64,000 nucleotides of DNA. Source: Paraspadella gotoi (Eukaryota; Chaetognatha). The stretch covers positions 24,594,688-24,658,687 of the forward strand of contig CM119263.1 of the NCBI GenBank assembly GCA_051294375.1. The letters run 5' to 3'. Below, in pieces: positions 38,798-55,378 of this stretch (the first letter of the stretch is position 1; each line of letters opens with the position of its first letter). The notes under the pieces are model-generated. The model saw only the letters and a program-made list of their open reading frames with translations, did no database searches and was not told where the DNA came from. The position numbers and the translations under genes are program-made.

Positions 38798-41700
38798 TTA
38801 CGTTTTCGTTTGTCTTACTGCTTTTTCGTAACCCTCGAGGTAGGCAGAAGTGCGAGTTGGATAAAAATTACGATGAGCAGGATTGGCTCCTATTCCTTGG
38901 CTTCTTGTTTTTAAGAAGCAGTAAGGGTATGGAGATGAATACGACATCGAAGCTCTTGAAGATAAGTTGCTGTAATGTCAATTACACCTCAGGCTGACGA
39001 TATCTCAAGTCAATCAAATAAAAATTATAAAACAATAGCAAATTTTTTTCTAACCCTGAATCGGTTTCAAATTTAATTCTCGGAACCGATTTTGAGCGAT
39101 AAAAACTCAGCTATGCCTATGATTTTATAATATAAAGCCTTATGTTTGTATATTACCTTGATCTTTGTGTCAAATCGAATCTCCGTTGTCTGAATTGAAA
39201 TGACGTCAAAGGATTATAATTATGCCGTTGATACATGCTAGGATATTTGTATGGTAGTTTATAAGGATTGTAGTAGCTTGCAGCCCACCTATTTATTTTA
39301 AAATTGTAATTAAATTATTTGAAATACGTGCAAAGTGCATATTATCAATTTTTTTTCAATACCCAGTATGATTAAATCTGCTCGGGTTGCAGTTGTAGCC
39401 TGTGCTTATTCCATCCAATCTGGTAGTAGGTGTTGGTTGAGCAGCTATTGTTTCCTCTGGTTTAAAAACAATTTTTTGCTTGTGTAAGGTGGATTAAATC
39501 ATTAGAGATAATAACTGAATTTTACCTTTCGTTGCAGTTTGCCTAGGTGGTATACTTTGAGTATTGGTGAAGTTGTCCTCTGAAGTTATAGATTCATTAA
39601 GATCCAACTTTATTTCTGGACCCAAAGTAGTCTCAGACATTTCGCAACCGACTGCCAATTCATTTGATTTGTTTTCATCCAAAACTTGGTCATACTCTTT
39701 TTTATGTTCTATTTCAGAATTGATTGAAGGTGAAGTCTCTGTACTATTTTCACTAAAATTTTGGTGTTTTAGTTTTCTAGTTAAAGAGTCAATTGACGAG
39801 TAGGTATTTTGGCAAAGTACATTCTGTGACTTATCAAGATTTAAATTGTTACTCTCTTCGTTTTTACTCGTCGGTTTAAATATATTGTCTACATTTACGG
39901 TAAATTCCCTATCGAATGTTTTATCTTTTTTCTTCTCAATGTCGTTGCTAGTATAATTCAGCTCAGCCAGTTGAGAACTATTCGTATCATTCACATTGTT
40001 CTGATAACTATTCGCATGGTTGACAGCGTCAAAAGTTTTTGCAGACTCTTGATCAACGTATTCCGTGTCATCAGCGGGATGATTAGCCAGCTTTGTTTCG
40101 GCTTCCTCCGTGTTCGCTGAGCCTACAGAATTAATAATTGTTCGTATATTATTAGTTTATTACTAGTTTAAATTTATCGTTATATTTTAGATTTTACCTT
40201 GCCCAGTTTTGCCTCCGTGAGGTGGCTGGTTTCCGTAAACCATTGTCGTGTTTGTCCGAACCGTTTCATCGTCTTTTGATTCAAAATCCAAAAGAAACAT
40301 TGGCTGCCGAGATGGGTTGTCCCAAATTATTTGATTCTTTTCTACCGTGATAAATTCGTTTTTCCTATAGAGTAGAAATAGAGTAAATTATTTTTAAAAC
40401 CAACCATGACAGAGAGAAGAGTGGGTCCATATTCGTAAAGGGCGGTTCTCTACACTTGTGCAAAAAAAATGCGCCACTTTATAACGTTCTATAAAAATAT
40501 TTTTAAAAATTATCCAAGAAAAATAGTTTTTTTAAAATAATAATCAATATGTTATGGAAACGGAGGGACATGTGTGACGCCTGGCGTGCCAGGCATTTCC
40601 CGACAGCTGGCGCTCAGGGCTTTGGACCTGCAGTGACCACCCTATGTCACTGGCGTGTTTATGCCGATACCATCACACTTTAACCAGCGTGACCGTTAGG
40701 GGATTGAACTCGAAACTCACAGTTGGTACTGAGCTGTCCAAGCCAATGGGACGAGATGTGTTTCTCCAAGCTATACAGGAGGCGAATTTAGGATTCGCCA
40801 CATATGCCCCGCCCAAGACAGCACACTGGGGTGACCAAGCCCAGAGTGACTGTCTTGAGAGTAGACGGACTCATTGCCATACAGCGAGCGAGTAGGGCAT
40901 AGGATGTATACCCTTTAGCGACGACGTGAGCGACGATTATTATTATTATTATGAAAAACAATTATTGTATGTTCGTGTTACTATTTTTTTAGTCATGTTG
41001 TTTTTAGATTTGTTTGGGAAATTATTTTGGCTTACCCATAATCTTCGTCGACCAATGCGGTTAAATTGATCTGAGTTTCTTTTTCGAAGTCTATTTTGGA
41101 TTCGTTTCCGATTGCAGGTTCTGCGTCTTTCCAATTCAAATCTACTTTTGATTCTTGCTCAGTTTTTTTCAGAGATCGAAAGTTTTTACGTTTCAAAAAA
41201 TTAATGTCCCGGAAACTTGAAAATTTTCTTAAAAAATGAGATTTTTTGCCTTCAACCGAAGGAGAAGAGCTTACGCTTTCTGTATCAGATTCTTTCGTCT
41301 CCATAATGCTCATGAGTGAATGTTCTTCCCTGGTGTATTTATCTGGGGTGACTATATTAAAGAGATCTTCATGACCAGTGAAAGGTTCTTGCGTTGAAAT
41401 ATCGTGAGTGTCTTCCGTGAGAGAAGAATTTTCTGATCCGCCTGCGGAGCTGTCTTCTTCATTTTCCGTCGAAAGATCTGTTTTTGAATTAGATTTTTTT
41501 ATGCTTCCTGTCATGTTTCGAATTCTGTCGACTATGTTGGACAGAGATCCAGCCTTTCTCATTCCAGTTGTCATTGTATCGAGTTTTACTGAGAAAGAAT
41601 TATTTCGAAGTCGTTTACTTCCAGTTCTGACAAAATTTTTTAGGGGAAGCGGTTCCCGAGGGGATCGAATTTCTAAGGATTCCGATTTAGAATTATGAGA

Positions 41701-43143
41701 AAAGTCAACACTGGACGTCAGCGACAATTGGGAAGCGGTTCGTTGTCTGGGACCAACTAAATAAAAATACATTATTTCATTAGCTAAAAAAATTAAGTAC
41801 TACACTATACCTTTTTTGTACCTTCTAAAAGGGACCCATATATGCCCTTGTTTCGCGAAGGAAAGATGGCGCCATTTTTTATCATTCGCCCAATTTTTGT
41901 AGCCAGATAAAGGAAAATATCATCAATGCTTTCTCCATCAAAAGCGGAAACTTCAGCAAAACCGTGTAAATTATAATCGATCATAAATTGTTTTGCATCA
42001 TCATCATCTATTTGACGTTCTGACTCCAAATCATGCTTATTTCCTTATTTAAATTTTAAAAAAATATTTAGGCAAGGACCAGAGTTTTTTAACTTTGTTA
42101 TACATTACCTATCAACATCAAAATGATATCGTCATTTTCGCAATAATCCCGGATTTCTTCAATCCACTCTGCAAGACTTTCAAAGCTCTTTTTACTTGTA
42201 ATATCATAAACTAATAAAATAGCTGATATGCTTTTGTATGAACTTCGAATGGTCGAGCGAAGCCGTTTGATACCCGGTGCATCCCAGACATGTAGCTAAG
42301 AGTAATTGAATTTAGATCACAACGTATGTAAAAGAAACTATTGAATTCCACTCTACAGGGAGATCCAACTCTTTTTGGAAAGTATTTTAAAATATTTGGA
42401 TGGGTTAATGTTGTAATTTAATAAAAATTGGTTCAAATGTTAAAAATTGTTTGAATAATATAATCCAATCAAAAAATCTTCCCTCGGCAGCATTGTTGAC
42501 CTTCTGCAAGAATCAACGGAAAGCGGCGCAAGCCTTTTCGACCGAGCCCAGTGGAAAAGTCCTGATTCCTGCCACTATCCTTACTTTCAGGTGGTTGACA
42601 GTTATGCAGTAAGTACGTTTGACTTTTGGCTCGACCACCTCCTGTTCTTAATAGTCGGGGCATTTTAGTCAGGATAACTGAGGGGCGATAAATCTGGTAT
42701 ACTATTTTTTCTTTTAATTTTTGTTAAAAAATTTGAAAATTTGGTTAAAAAAGTTCGCGGAAAAATTAGACATGTGATTGGAAAGTGATGAATAAACACT
42801 TACGGAACGATTTTATGGTCATATTTGGTATCGCTCGAAAGACAAAAGCGCCCCTTTTCCCTTTTTTTTTTCTATCTTAAACTGCCCTCGAGCTTTTTTC
42901 CGAAAAGAGCTGGACCTCCCGGTATTTATTTTCATCTATTATATGTATAGTATAAAGTATAACATTGTCTACCTTGACATTCATGCCATCGATGGTTTTG
43001 ACAGATTTAGTATAGAAATCCATACAAATGGTTGATATTGCACGCGAAGGAAATGCATTCTGAGAAAACTTGAGCGCTATGCTTGTTTTACCAACATTGC
43101 TATCTCCGAGCAAGATGAAACGGAAAACGAAATCGTGGGCCAT
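38798..43143 (-). CDS. Rab-like small GTPase with ~645-residue C-terminal extension, 9 exons
   Basis: Exons in transcript order: 43143-42973, 42295-42109, 42043-41822, 41756-41036, 40364-40198, 40122-39526, 39456-39363, 39288-39157, 38969-38798; phases fit, 820 aa. Residues 1-175 form a Ras-superfamily domain nearest to Rab: P-loop GDSNVGKTS (13-21), switch I core STICMDF (37-43), NKHD (121-124), EVSA. In switch II, Rab WDTAGQ is replaced by W61-D-A-P-G-I66, so the Gln needed for GTP hydrolysis is missing. The remaining ~645 residues are Ser/Asp/Glu/Asn-rich and low in order, with no second domain recognised, and the end (EKAVRQTKT) has no prenylation Cys. Long Rabs such as Rab44 and RASEF carry extra domains at the N-terminus, so this layout differs. 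Membrane attachment by prenylation is therefore unlikely. Donor of exon 3 was chosen by phase. Confidence 0.87.
40440..40945. repeat. GC-rich repeat insert in Rab-like intron 4
   Basis: A GC-richer block inside an AT-rich intron. It begins beside a Tc1-like end remnant (about 40456) and finishes with an (ATT)n tail at about 40938-40951. On the minus strand it contains GTTCAATCC, similar to a pol III B box. No second full copy is visible here, so the class is uncertain. Confidence 0.4.
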
Positions 43144-43162
43144 TGTAAATTTAAAAACGTAC

Positions 43163-43465
43163 TTAATGAATAGGTTTAGCAACTGTTTTTGGGTTTTGGA
43201 AGAAAATATTATGAAGATTTTTTTGTCTTAAAAAATTGAGGGAGTAATCCATTTTTTCTCGCGGAAGTCGGAATAAAGCGGTGAATAAGCTGTTTTTACG
43301 AGCGAAGTTGCGCAGATCCTCGTACGAGAGCTCGCCAAAAATTACCAGGAGGTCGTGAATAAAGAGGGTTTCTTTTGATCTGATTAATGCCTTTCTTGTG
43401 AACGTTTTTTCGGTTTTTTCAGTTTTTCTGCTTTTGCGGACAATTTTTATTAAAGGTCTTTGTCT
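43163..43465 (-). other. Open frame without Met upstream of the Rab-like gene
   Basis: About 100 codons are open on the minus strand, ending TAA 19 bases before the Rab-like ATG. It reads LFIHDLLVIFGELSYEDLRN... and looks protein-like in composition, but its first Met gives only a ~30-aa peptide. It may be an exon of an unrecognised gene or chance. I recognise no family. Confidence 0.25.
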
Positions 43466-43524
43466 TTAGAGGAAAATTGATATTTAATGACAAATTTAAG
43501 TTCTTAATATCTCGTATTAGTTAG

Positions 43525-43806
43525 TCGTTTTGAAGGGAAAACGCTTTCTCCCCGAGATGAAGTTGTTATTGGTAGCCCGAAGTCATACAAAATGAACTCG
43601 TTTTAACCTTTGTGGCACTCGTTAATTTGGTTATAGTCTCCGAGAAAAGGTTGACTGTTTTTAGAAAGCCACTAACGAATTGTTTCGAGGAGAGCATTGG
43701 AGATGAAACGGATTATCTTCCAAGAGATGAATCGAAATATTTGCTCGATGATCGTCACAGCAGTGAAATTCTTAGCGATTTCGTCGTAGACGAGCAAATT
43801 GCGTGA
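43525..43806 (+). CDS. Possible two-exon 3' end of a small gene
   Basis: Exons 43525-43571 and 43637-43806 join in phase across a 65-bp GT-AG intron, a typical size here. The joined peptide reads EGKTLSPRDEVVIV, then SEKRLTVFRKPLTNC and an acidic end LSDFVVDEQIA. No upstream exon with a start codon and no poly(A) signal could be placed, and no homologue is recognised. Confidence 0.28.
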
Positions 43807-44329
43807 TAGAAGTACTAAAAATGATATTAGGCGGTTTAGGTTTTTTTACTTTTTTCTTTGTTCAAAGTTACTGAAATGAAATACTCGTTCGTAAAAAATA
43901 GATTTCCACCTCTGGAAATTGTCACGTGACTATTTTTTAAACCAAGTTGTTTGTTTTCTCAATTTACGTTTGACCCAAGTTTTCCTTTACGAGTGACTCA
44001 GTCGAGTGGCAGGAAATTAGAAATTACCAACTTTTCTTACAACCTTGAATGAGTTGTCAACCTCGTCAGCTGGTTGTAACACATTTCTTGCTGTTGTATA
44101 CATTTTGATTAAAATGTTCTTCTATACAGTTATGGCAACAGCCGGGGTTGCCTGTGATGCCCATTGGGATGGGCATCTCACTGTTGGCTTTGGGAGCTTC
44201 CGACTCAGTGACGCCTCCTGTAACTGGCGCGGTTACCCAAGGACGGTCTCGCTTTGCCAACACAGAGGGAAGTCGTTAGGACTGTGGATGGAACACAATG
44301 CCTGGGATGGTGCGTTCCCCGTTTGAGCT

Positions 44330-44950
44330 CTGATGGATAGATTGAGATGAAATTTTGTGTGGGTAGGCAAGTGTGTGATTTTTTTTAGCTGGATATAAAG
44401 TTTGGATGGAATCGTGCGAGTGGAAATACTTTAAATGGAAAAAACCAAAGTCAAGTTAACTTGAATTTTTATTAATTATGCTCATAAATGTTTTAATTAA
44501 ATAATTTAAAAAATGATGCAAGTTGAAAAAATGATGCAAGTGTAGTGGCCATTTCTACCATCCTTTGGCTGATCCGTTTCACCCGTGATCTGATTCTCTC
44601 TCTGTAATCGGTGAAACTTGCAGGTGACTCGCCAGGGAACTCATCGGGTCTTTGGAGTCAAATCTATTGACTTTGTGGCTATAAAAGCAGACTTAGTGGT
44701 CCAATGCTCAAATATTTTGATCTTATTCGCATTATTATTTCTTTGCCATTGTACATTATTAAATGTATGGCAACGTGAAATGAAAGGAGACAGGAATTAT
44801 AAAGGATTTACATGTATTGGCGCAGCCACTGGTTATGTATGGTACGATCTGTTATGATCAGTGAGGTTCACAAATTGAAAGAATTATCGGGATTTATCAT
44901 CTGATTAGCTGATTAGTGATTACCGCTTAATTATCGTAGGCAGATCCGAC
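44330..44950 (+). mobile_element. GTCGGATCTGC-ended MITE, copy D, left-truncated
   Basis: Matches the inner and right part of copies A and B (ttttgtgtgggtaggcaagt near 44352; end GGCAGATCCGAC at 44939-44950). The left end is missing, and about 44530-44870 does not match other copies, so another element may have inserted. A GC-rich unclassified block (44120-44325) precedes it. Confidence 0.6.
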
Positions 44951-45169
44951 ATTGTTTGCTCAAACATGTTTACTCTTTATTACATTTTCGTTTGCTTAAG
45001 ACTGTCTGTTTCATGGTTATGATTAGACTGAATCAACCTTGTTGTATTTGAATTAAATCGTATATATTAACATTTATTAATATCAACAAAATTAAATTAC
45101 AAACTCAGTAATTTTATTATCATCAAAGTTTGTTTAATTATATACATAGTTACAACAATATTGACGAAA

Positions 45170-45267
45170 TTGATAGCGCCACGCTTCCATCAAAATTCCT
45201 TCTGCTTATGCTTTTGAAGAAATTTTTCATTAGACTAAACTTTGCCAGTTGCAAGCGTTGCTATCAA
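45170..45267 (-). promoter_or_regulatory. SECIS element in the selenoprotein O 3' UTR
   Basis: On the minus strand, 46 bases after the final stop begins a long hairpin. Lower helix: TTGATAGC (45267-45260) pairs with GCTATCAA (45177-45170), extended by ACGCTT with AAGCGT. The SECIS core is ATGA (45230-45227) opposite TGAT (45192-45189), giving the non-Watson-Crick quartet. Between them an 11-bp helix, AAAATTTCTTC with GAAGGAATTTT, leads to an apical loop that starts with AAAA, supplying the conserved unpaired AA. The order, spacing and position fit a eukaryotic SECIS; the 22-base 5' bulge below the quartet is large. Confidence 0.87.
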
Positions 45268-45312
45268 TTTTTATAAGCCATGCAACGACCGAAAGCTTTG
45301 TGCTGCATGGAA

Positions 45313-50015
<4,703 letters not shown>

Positions 50016-50548
50016 TCTTGAAATCACGCATCCAAAAAGACCACGCGAGTTTTTCAGAACAGTTTTAAACATTTGTCATATTCTCACCGCTTTTGAAAGT
50101 TATTTCTCAGCAGTTCGATTTGTAGTAATTGGAAAAAAATTACAAAAATATTTCGCTAGCTGTATTTTATATCGATTGCCTGTAGGAAAAGCGTGCAACT
50201 TGTTTCTATCGTTTTAGCTGAAGCCGCCATCTGGAAATCGTGCGCAGTACAATTTTTTTTGAAAACAAATGATTAATCTTTATGTAAAAAATTTTAATTA
50301 TCGGTTTGTTTGAATTTCATTTCATTTGCAACATTTGCCTAATTTTAATGTGATTTTGTAATATTTCTGAAATATAATTTATATATATATTTAATTTAGC
50401 CCGGTTACCTATTGTGAGTTTAATTTTTAGGAACGCTGTTTGAAAAGATTATTTAATTTCTTCTAGTAAAAAGTTTGAAATTTAAAATTAAAAATAATAA
50501 GAATGAAGTCCAGCCGCGTTTAGACTCCCCTCGAGCAGTTTCGCAAAG

Positions 50549-53500
50549 ATGGCTCGTGTAGAAAATCCTCCGCGGGGAGACGCCATGGACAGCTTCCTCG
50601 CCGTCAGAGGTCTTTACCGGAAGCCAATTCCCAAGGACGGCTCTTCGCTCTTTCGCGTTTTCTCCGAGCAGATCTTTAACTCCCAAGTCTTTCACGCGAC
50701 TGTAAAGGAGAAGTGGGTTGAGAAAAGAGAAGTTGCTGCTTGACTAATTATTATTCTGATTGACCTTTTCTTTTATTCCGTCATCCAGATGCGTCGCTCA
50801 CATGCTGTCACACGCAAAACTTTACGCGGATGGATTTTCTACGTCCAAAGAGTACGAGCTCTACGTGTCACGCCTGAGATCCGACGAGGAGTGGCCAGGC
50901 GAGGTGGAGATCCGCGCCCTTTGTCGCATCTACGGAGTCAGCCTCGTGCTGTACCGGGAAGTCGGCCGCGAGCCGCGTCAGTACGGGGACGAGAAAGACG
51001 TAAGTCGCGATCACTGATATATTATTGTAAGGGAAATACACGAGTCAATTCTTTTTTTACGTAGATCGAGACAGAGTTGGATCGTCCGAAACGCGTCATG
51101 GCTTCAATGGATGCTGTCAGGCACTTTGATTCCGTTTATAATGATGGGTAATGGATGAGTTGTGATTCTTTAAAAACTTATTAGTTTCAAAGTTTTAATC
51201 CTTTTTAGATATTTGGCGAGTGTGGCATATTGCCAGTCCCTAGTTTACGAAATGTTGTACAAAAATGTATTTCTTATGGAAGAGGAAATTCAACTTGGTT
51301 TAAAAGTAAGTCAAATCTTACAAAATAATTTTTTTGAAGTCATTTAACATTTGCCCAAACTTGTCCAAACAATCTGAGATACTTTCTCAAAAGTCTTCAT
51401 GATACCTAAAAATAGTTATAACTTCCTCGGTAAAATTTTACTTTCGCAGACTGGGGTTTTGGTTTTTTTAAAAAAAACTACTTAAAAATAAATATTTTTT
51501 CAATAATTTAAAAAAAATTATTACCTAATTATTACCCTAAACCCCCTTTAACCCCACTCGGCGAAAGTAAAATTATGCCACTTCCCCTTTCCCTATCCTT
51601 AACACAGAACCTGAGGTCTAAAAACAAGAAGGGCTGCCTTTGCCTTCGATCCACTATTTCAGCACCGCGGCGGCTCGAATCCACCTCTTCGGGCGACGGA
51701 GATGTCGACGTGGAATCTCTCTGGACTTCATCGTCGTCGTCGGAGGTGAGGTCACGTTTCCTTCTTGCCGTCGGGCGAAACTAGTTAGAGCGAGATTAAC
51801 AATATATTGAAGAGACAGTAATTATTGTTGTGTTAGTGACAGAACCGTTCAATATAAGCAGTCCCTGAGCTTCGGATCAGGCTGTAACACCATGTTACAG
51901 GCGGGTTAAGCGCCCCGTCCCTCTTAACTGCCAGACGACCACCGGGCTAGAACCCCGGACCTTTGGGTTGGGAGGCGAATGACTTGCCTCCGGCACCAAT
52001 GGCCGCTGATGAACAGTTGGTGGATTTTAGTCCACCATAATATCTTTTAATATAGAAAAATAAATTCATTCAAAATCCGTAATTTTTGTTTTTGACTTTC
52101 TTTCTTTTGTCAGTTAAAAAACGTCAAAAAGTTGTCACTGCACTATTTAATAGTTTAAAGTTCGTTTTTTCTTCCCACTTATTTTCTCGTTCTATTTTAT
52201 GCTATTTGGAAGGACTAATAAATTAAAAACATAAGTACACAGTTATGTCCTTGCCGGTTCCCCAGCTTTCATTTTCTTTGGGTCGTTTTTTCCGGTTTCA
52301 CCCAGAAGTTTCTCAGTTATCACGAGGGATTCTCTTGGGGTCAATTTGCCCGCATTCTTTCGATTAAGGGGGCGATCGTTAGCGATCCGACCTTTCGGCG
52401 CCGGCGAAGTCTTTTCATCGAGGCGGGGTTCACATTTTTCGATGACTGATGACGAAGAAAAGTCCCGATGACAGCTCTGTTTTTAGTACAACAGTTTGTA
52501 AGGGGTGGAGGTGGCTTTATAAATAAAGAAGTTAGAAAGAGAAATGTCGCCTTTGGCCCAGCCACTTACATACTATTTTCGCCACAGGAATTTTAAAAAA
52601 ATATTTATTAATTTTTTTTTGAGAAAACAATAGATTAAGAAAGGCAAGCGTTTTTAAAGGAATAAAAAGAATTTTGGTAGGTGTTCTTCACTCATAGTTC
52701 TCTTTTTTACAGTCCTCTCACAAAGAAGTCCCCAGCTTAATCAATGGTGTGCGCCAGCCTTCTCCCGCCGCTTCGCCCGACGCATCAAGTTTCTTAGTGC
52801 CTTTGGTTTCTTCCTCGCCTTCCCCCTCGTCCTCCCCGGCTCCCGTCTGTCCTCGACACCCGATGGGTCAAACCCTGGCGCCCATGCCTTTTCCGTTCCG
52901 CGTTGCCAAGGCCCTTGATCCTGACATATACCGCAATGTGGAGCACGATACGTGGTTCGAAGAGAAAAAGATGAAGGAAGTTCGCGCTACATGCGATTTG
53001 TTCGTTAAAAGCTTCATGGTGGGGGACAGGTTAGTCTTAATCTCGTCCTCTCAAGGTAGTTAGCCTTTCTGTTGTTGATTCTCACATTCATTCGTTGCCC
53101 GCCAGATGTTTGGCGAAGCTGGACGACGCGCCCGACACTTCTCGCTTATATCACGCTCACATTCAACGCATGGAATCGGAGGAAGGCCCGGTCACGGTCT
53201 TCGTTGAAGAGTTGGGACAAATGCACCGTCTGCAATTGAAAAACCTCCGAGTCTTGGCGTCGAACGAGCGATGCCTAAGCAACCGACAGTGGAAGCATCT
53301 GAAGTTGTTGCAATTCGCTCCGGATTTGAATTCGGATCCCGTCCCGCTGCATTTGCCTTCACCGCGAGGGGGATACCACGATAGTCGATCTTTTCGCGGC
53401 TTCAATTCTCATCGACCGGTCCTTAACGCCTGCGGCAAACCACGCAAGGAACTACTTCCGCCCCCGCCCGGGTACAGGCTTCTCCAGCCTTTGCAGTTCA

Positions 53501-55378
53501 GGGGACTCCACCCTCACTTTATGCCCACGGTCAACGCCGGTTCGGGGCCTATTGCCAAGGGATTCGTCAACGGACCTAAGGGGAACCGACCATCGACAGA
53601 CGCGGTGAACGTCACCCTGGAAAAACCACAATCTCGTGCCGACACGAGCGCTTCTTCGGAAAGCCCCGTCCAGCTGACCGAGTACGAGAATAAGATAGCG
53701 CAACAGGCTATCGAAACGGTCCACTTGTCGCCCATTCGACCCTTGCGTATCGCTGCCCCGGCTTTATCCGGCGGCGATATTCCTGCGAATTCTCAGTCGG
53801 GACCGGAACAATTCTTGCCATCAGTTTCATCGTTTAACGTACCACCGGAATCTCCTACTGGCTTATTCGGGGTAGCTATATTTGAAGTTCTAGATGATGT
53901 TCCTCCTTATTGTTAACAAGAAAACTCTGTACTTCTTACAGGCGCCACTCTGCCTTTTTCCGTTTCCGCCGCCTGCCGATTATACCAGAATCTCGGTGGG
54001 TCAGGACCTGCCATATGCTCAAATACCGTCACCATTTTCACCGGGTTTCGTTCTCCCACCGCCGCACCCGCCGCCGCCTACTTTTACGCCTCACTTCGAG
54101 AACCCATTCTTTCCTTTTGCTTTTGTTCCAAACCCAGCATCGCCGGCGGAAACGTTGGCTCCACCACCGCACCCGCCTTTGCAGATTTTGGCACACCCAC
54201 CGTTTACAATGTTGGAGGGAAACTCGTCTGCTCTTCCGTTAAAACTTGGATTTGAAAACGCGAACTACTCATTATCGCCAACATGTGGCTTGCCGCCTTC
54301 TCCGCACGATTCTGCCGTTCAAGAACATAAGGCAAGGGCATGTTTTATAAATTAAAATAAAATATTCCACAATAATATAAATAAACACGAATCAAGAAGA
54401 CAATGATAGTCTTTGAGATTGTCCACGGTATTGTCTCCGATATTTATTTTACCTTATAAAACTAGTAAGTAAATTTTAAGAAATAGATATAAAAAATTCC
54501 ATTTGATTACCTCAAATTTGACTGGTACCGGAATGTTAGACAGTGTTGTCCTGGAAATAGAGGAAGCAACTCTGAATAAAGAAGTACTGCTAGTCCTATA
54601 TTTTAAAGCATTTTGAATTAAAAATCGATAATCCCAGTGCGTGAGAGTGCCAATAATGTCGCAGTAACTATATATATTATATGTAATTTGATTTTGACTT
54701 ACAACTAAATTTCGTATCTGTTTTGTTTGCTTCAATCGTTAAATTGCCAAGAGAGAAAATCGATACGTTTTCTCTTTCCAAAAGAGACAGTGAGTGAGAG
54801 AGAGCCGTGACTTAATTCCTGTTCTTCTGCTTAACTAAGCTTTTTGTTTACAAATCTCTTAGACGCAAAACGAAGCTTCCGTCTCCCCATCAGATCCAAA
54901 CTCGGCGGCAGTATCAGCAGATGAGGCGGTAGCGAATGGCGAATCTTTGTCGCCGCTGAGCAATGAATCTGATCCAGCGATAATCGACGCGCGTCCCGTA
55001 GACGACCATAGGTCGAACACCCCGGTCGAGTCACAGCTCCACGGGATGAGTGCATTACCTTTGCTGCCAATTTCGACTCTTGGCGTGGAAATGGGTCCGC
55101 CAGTTTTTCTCACAAAATCGCAAGATCTCAATGGGTTCGTGAAAGAGCCCTTCTCCGAAGTTCCTTGGCGACCATCGGAATCTTTTCAGGGCCCCATGCT
55201 CGCTCCCGTGGCCCCAATTCTCGCTGCAGGTCAATATCCACTCCAGCTCCTACCGGTTACCGGCACAGAAATTTGTTTTCCTAATCCGAACGTTCTGACA
55301 CACTTTGCATACCCGGCTTATCCACCGGTCCCTGTATCTCCTTTGTCCATGCCCTTGCAGCATAATTTCCAGTTTTAA
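50549..55378 (+). CDS. OTUD4: OTUD4/ovarian-tumor-like OTU plus Tudor protein, 9 exons
   Basis: OTU proteases remove ubiquitin; OTUD4, ALG13 and fly Otu combine OTU and Tudor domains. Exons: 50549-50712, 50789-50999, 51065-51147, 51209-51305, 51608-51745, 52713-53029, 53106-53871, 53942-54331, 54863-55378; phases fit, 893 aa. The OTU domain is about 20-160: the catalytic loop reads DGSSLFR, with Ser33 where active OTUs have Cys, while the C-terminal His is kept (RHFDSVY, H145). A conserved FPFRVAKALDPDIYRN segment precedes a Tudor domain at about 334-385 (VEELGQMHRLQLKNLRVL). The tail is Pro-rich and low in order, like the low-complexity tail of OTUD4 and Otu. Intron 8 has a GC donor (AAG|GCAAGG). 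Introns 4 and 5 carry a small MITE and a SINE. The stop is TAA. The start codons of SELENOO and this gene are divergent, 533 bp apart. Confidence 0.88.
51434..51574. mobile_element. Small MITE with AATTTTACTTTCGC ends, copy 1
   Basis: 141 bp in OTUD4-like intron 4. The ends are a perfect 14-bp inverted repeat (AATTTTACTTTCGC / GCGAAAGTAAAATT). The interior contains ggggttttgg and ccctaaaccccc, so the whole can fold back. Confidence 0.7.
51828..52048 (-). mobile_element. tRNA-related SINE, copy 2
   Basis: Reverse-complement copy of 22179-22400 with about one difference in ten or fewer. It lies in intron 5 of the OTU-Tudor gene. The shared B-box-like word is GGTTCTAGCCC (minus strand). Confidence 0.72.
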
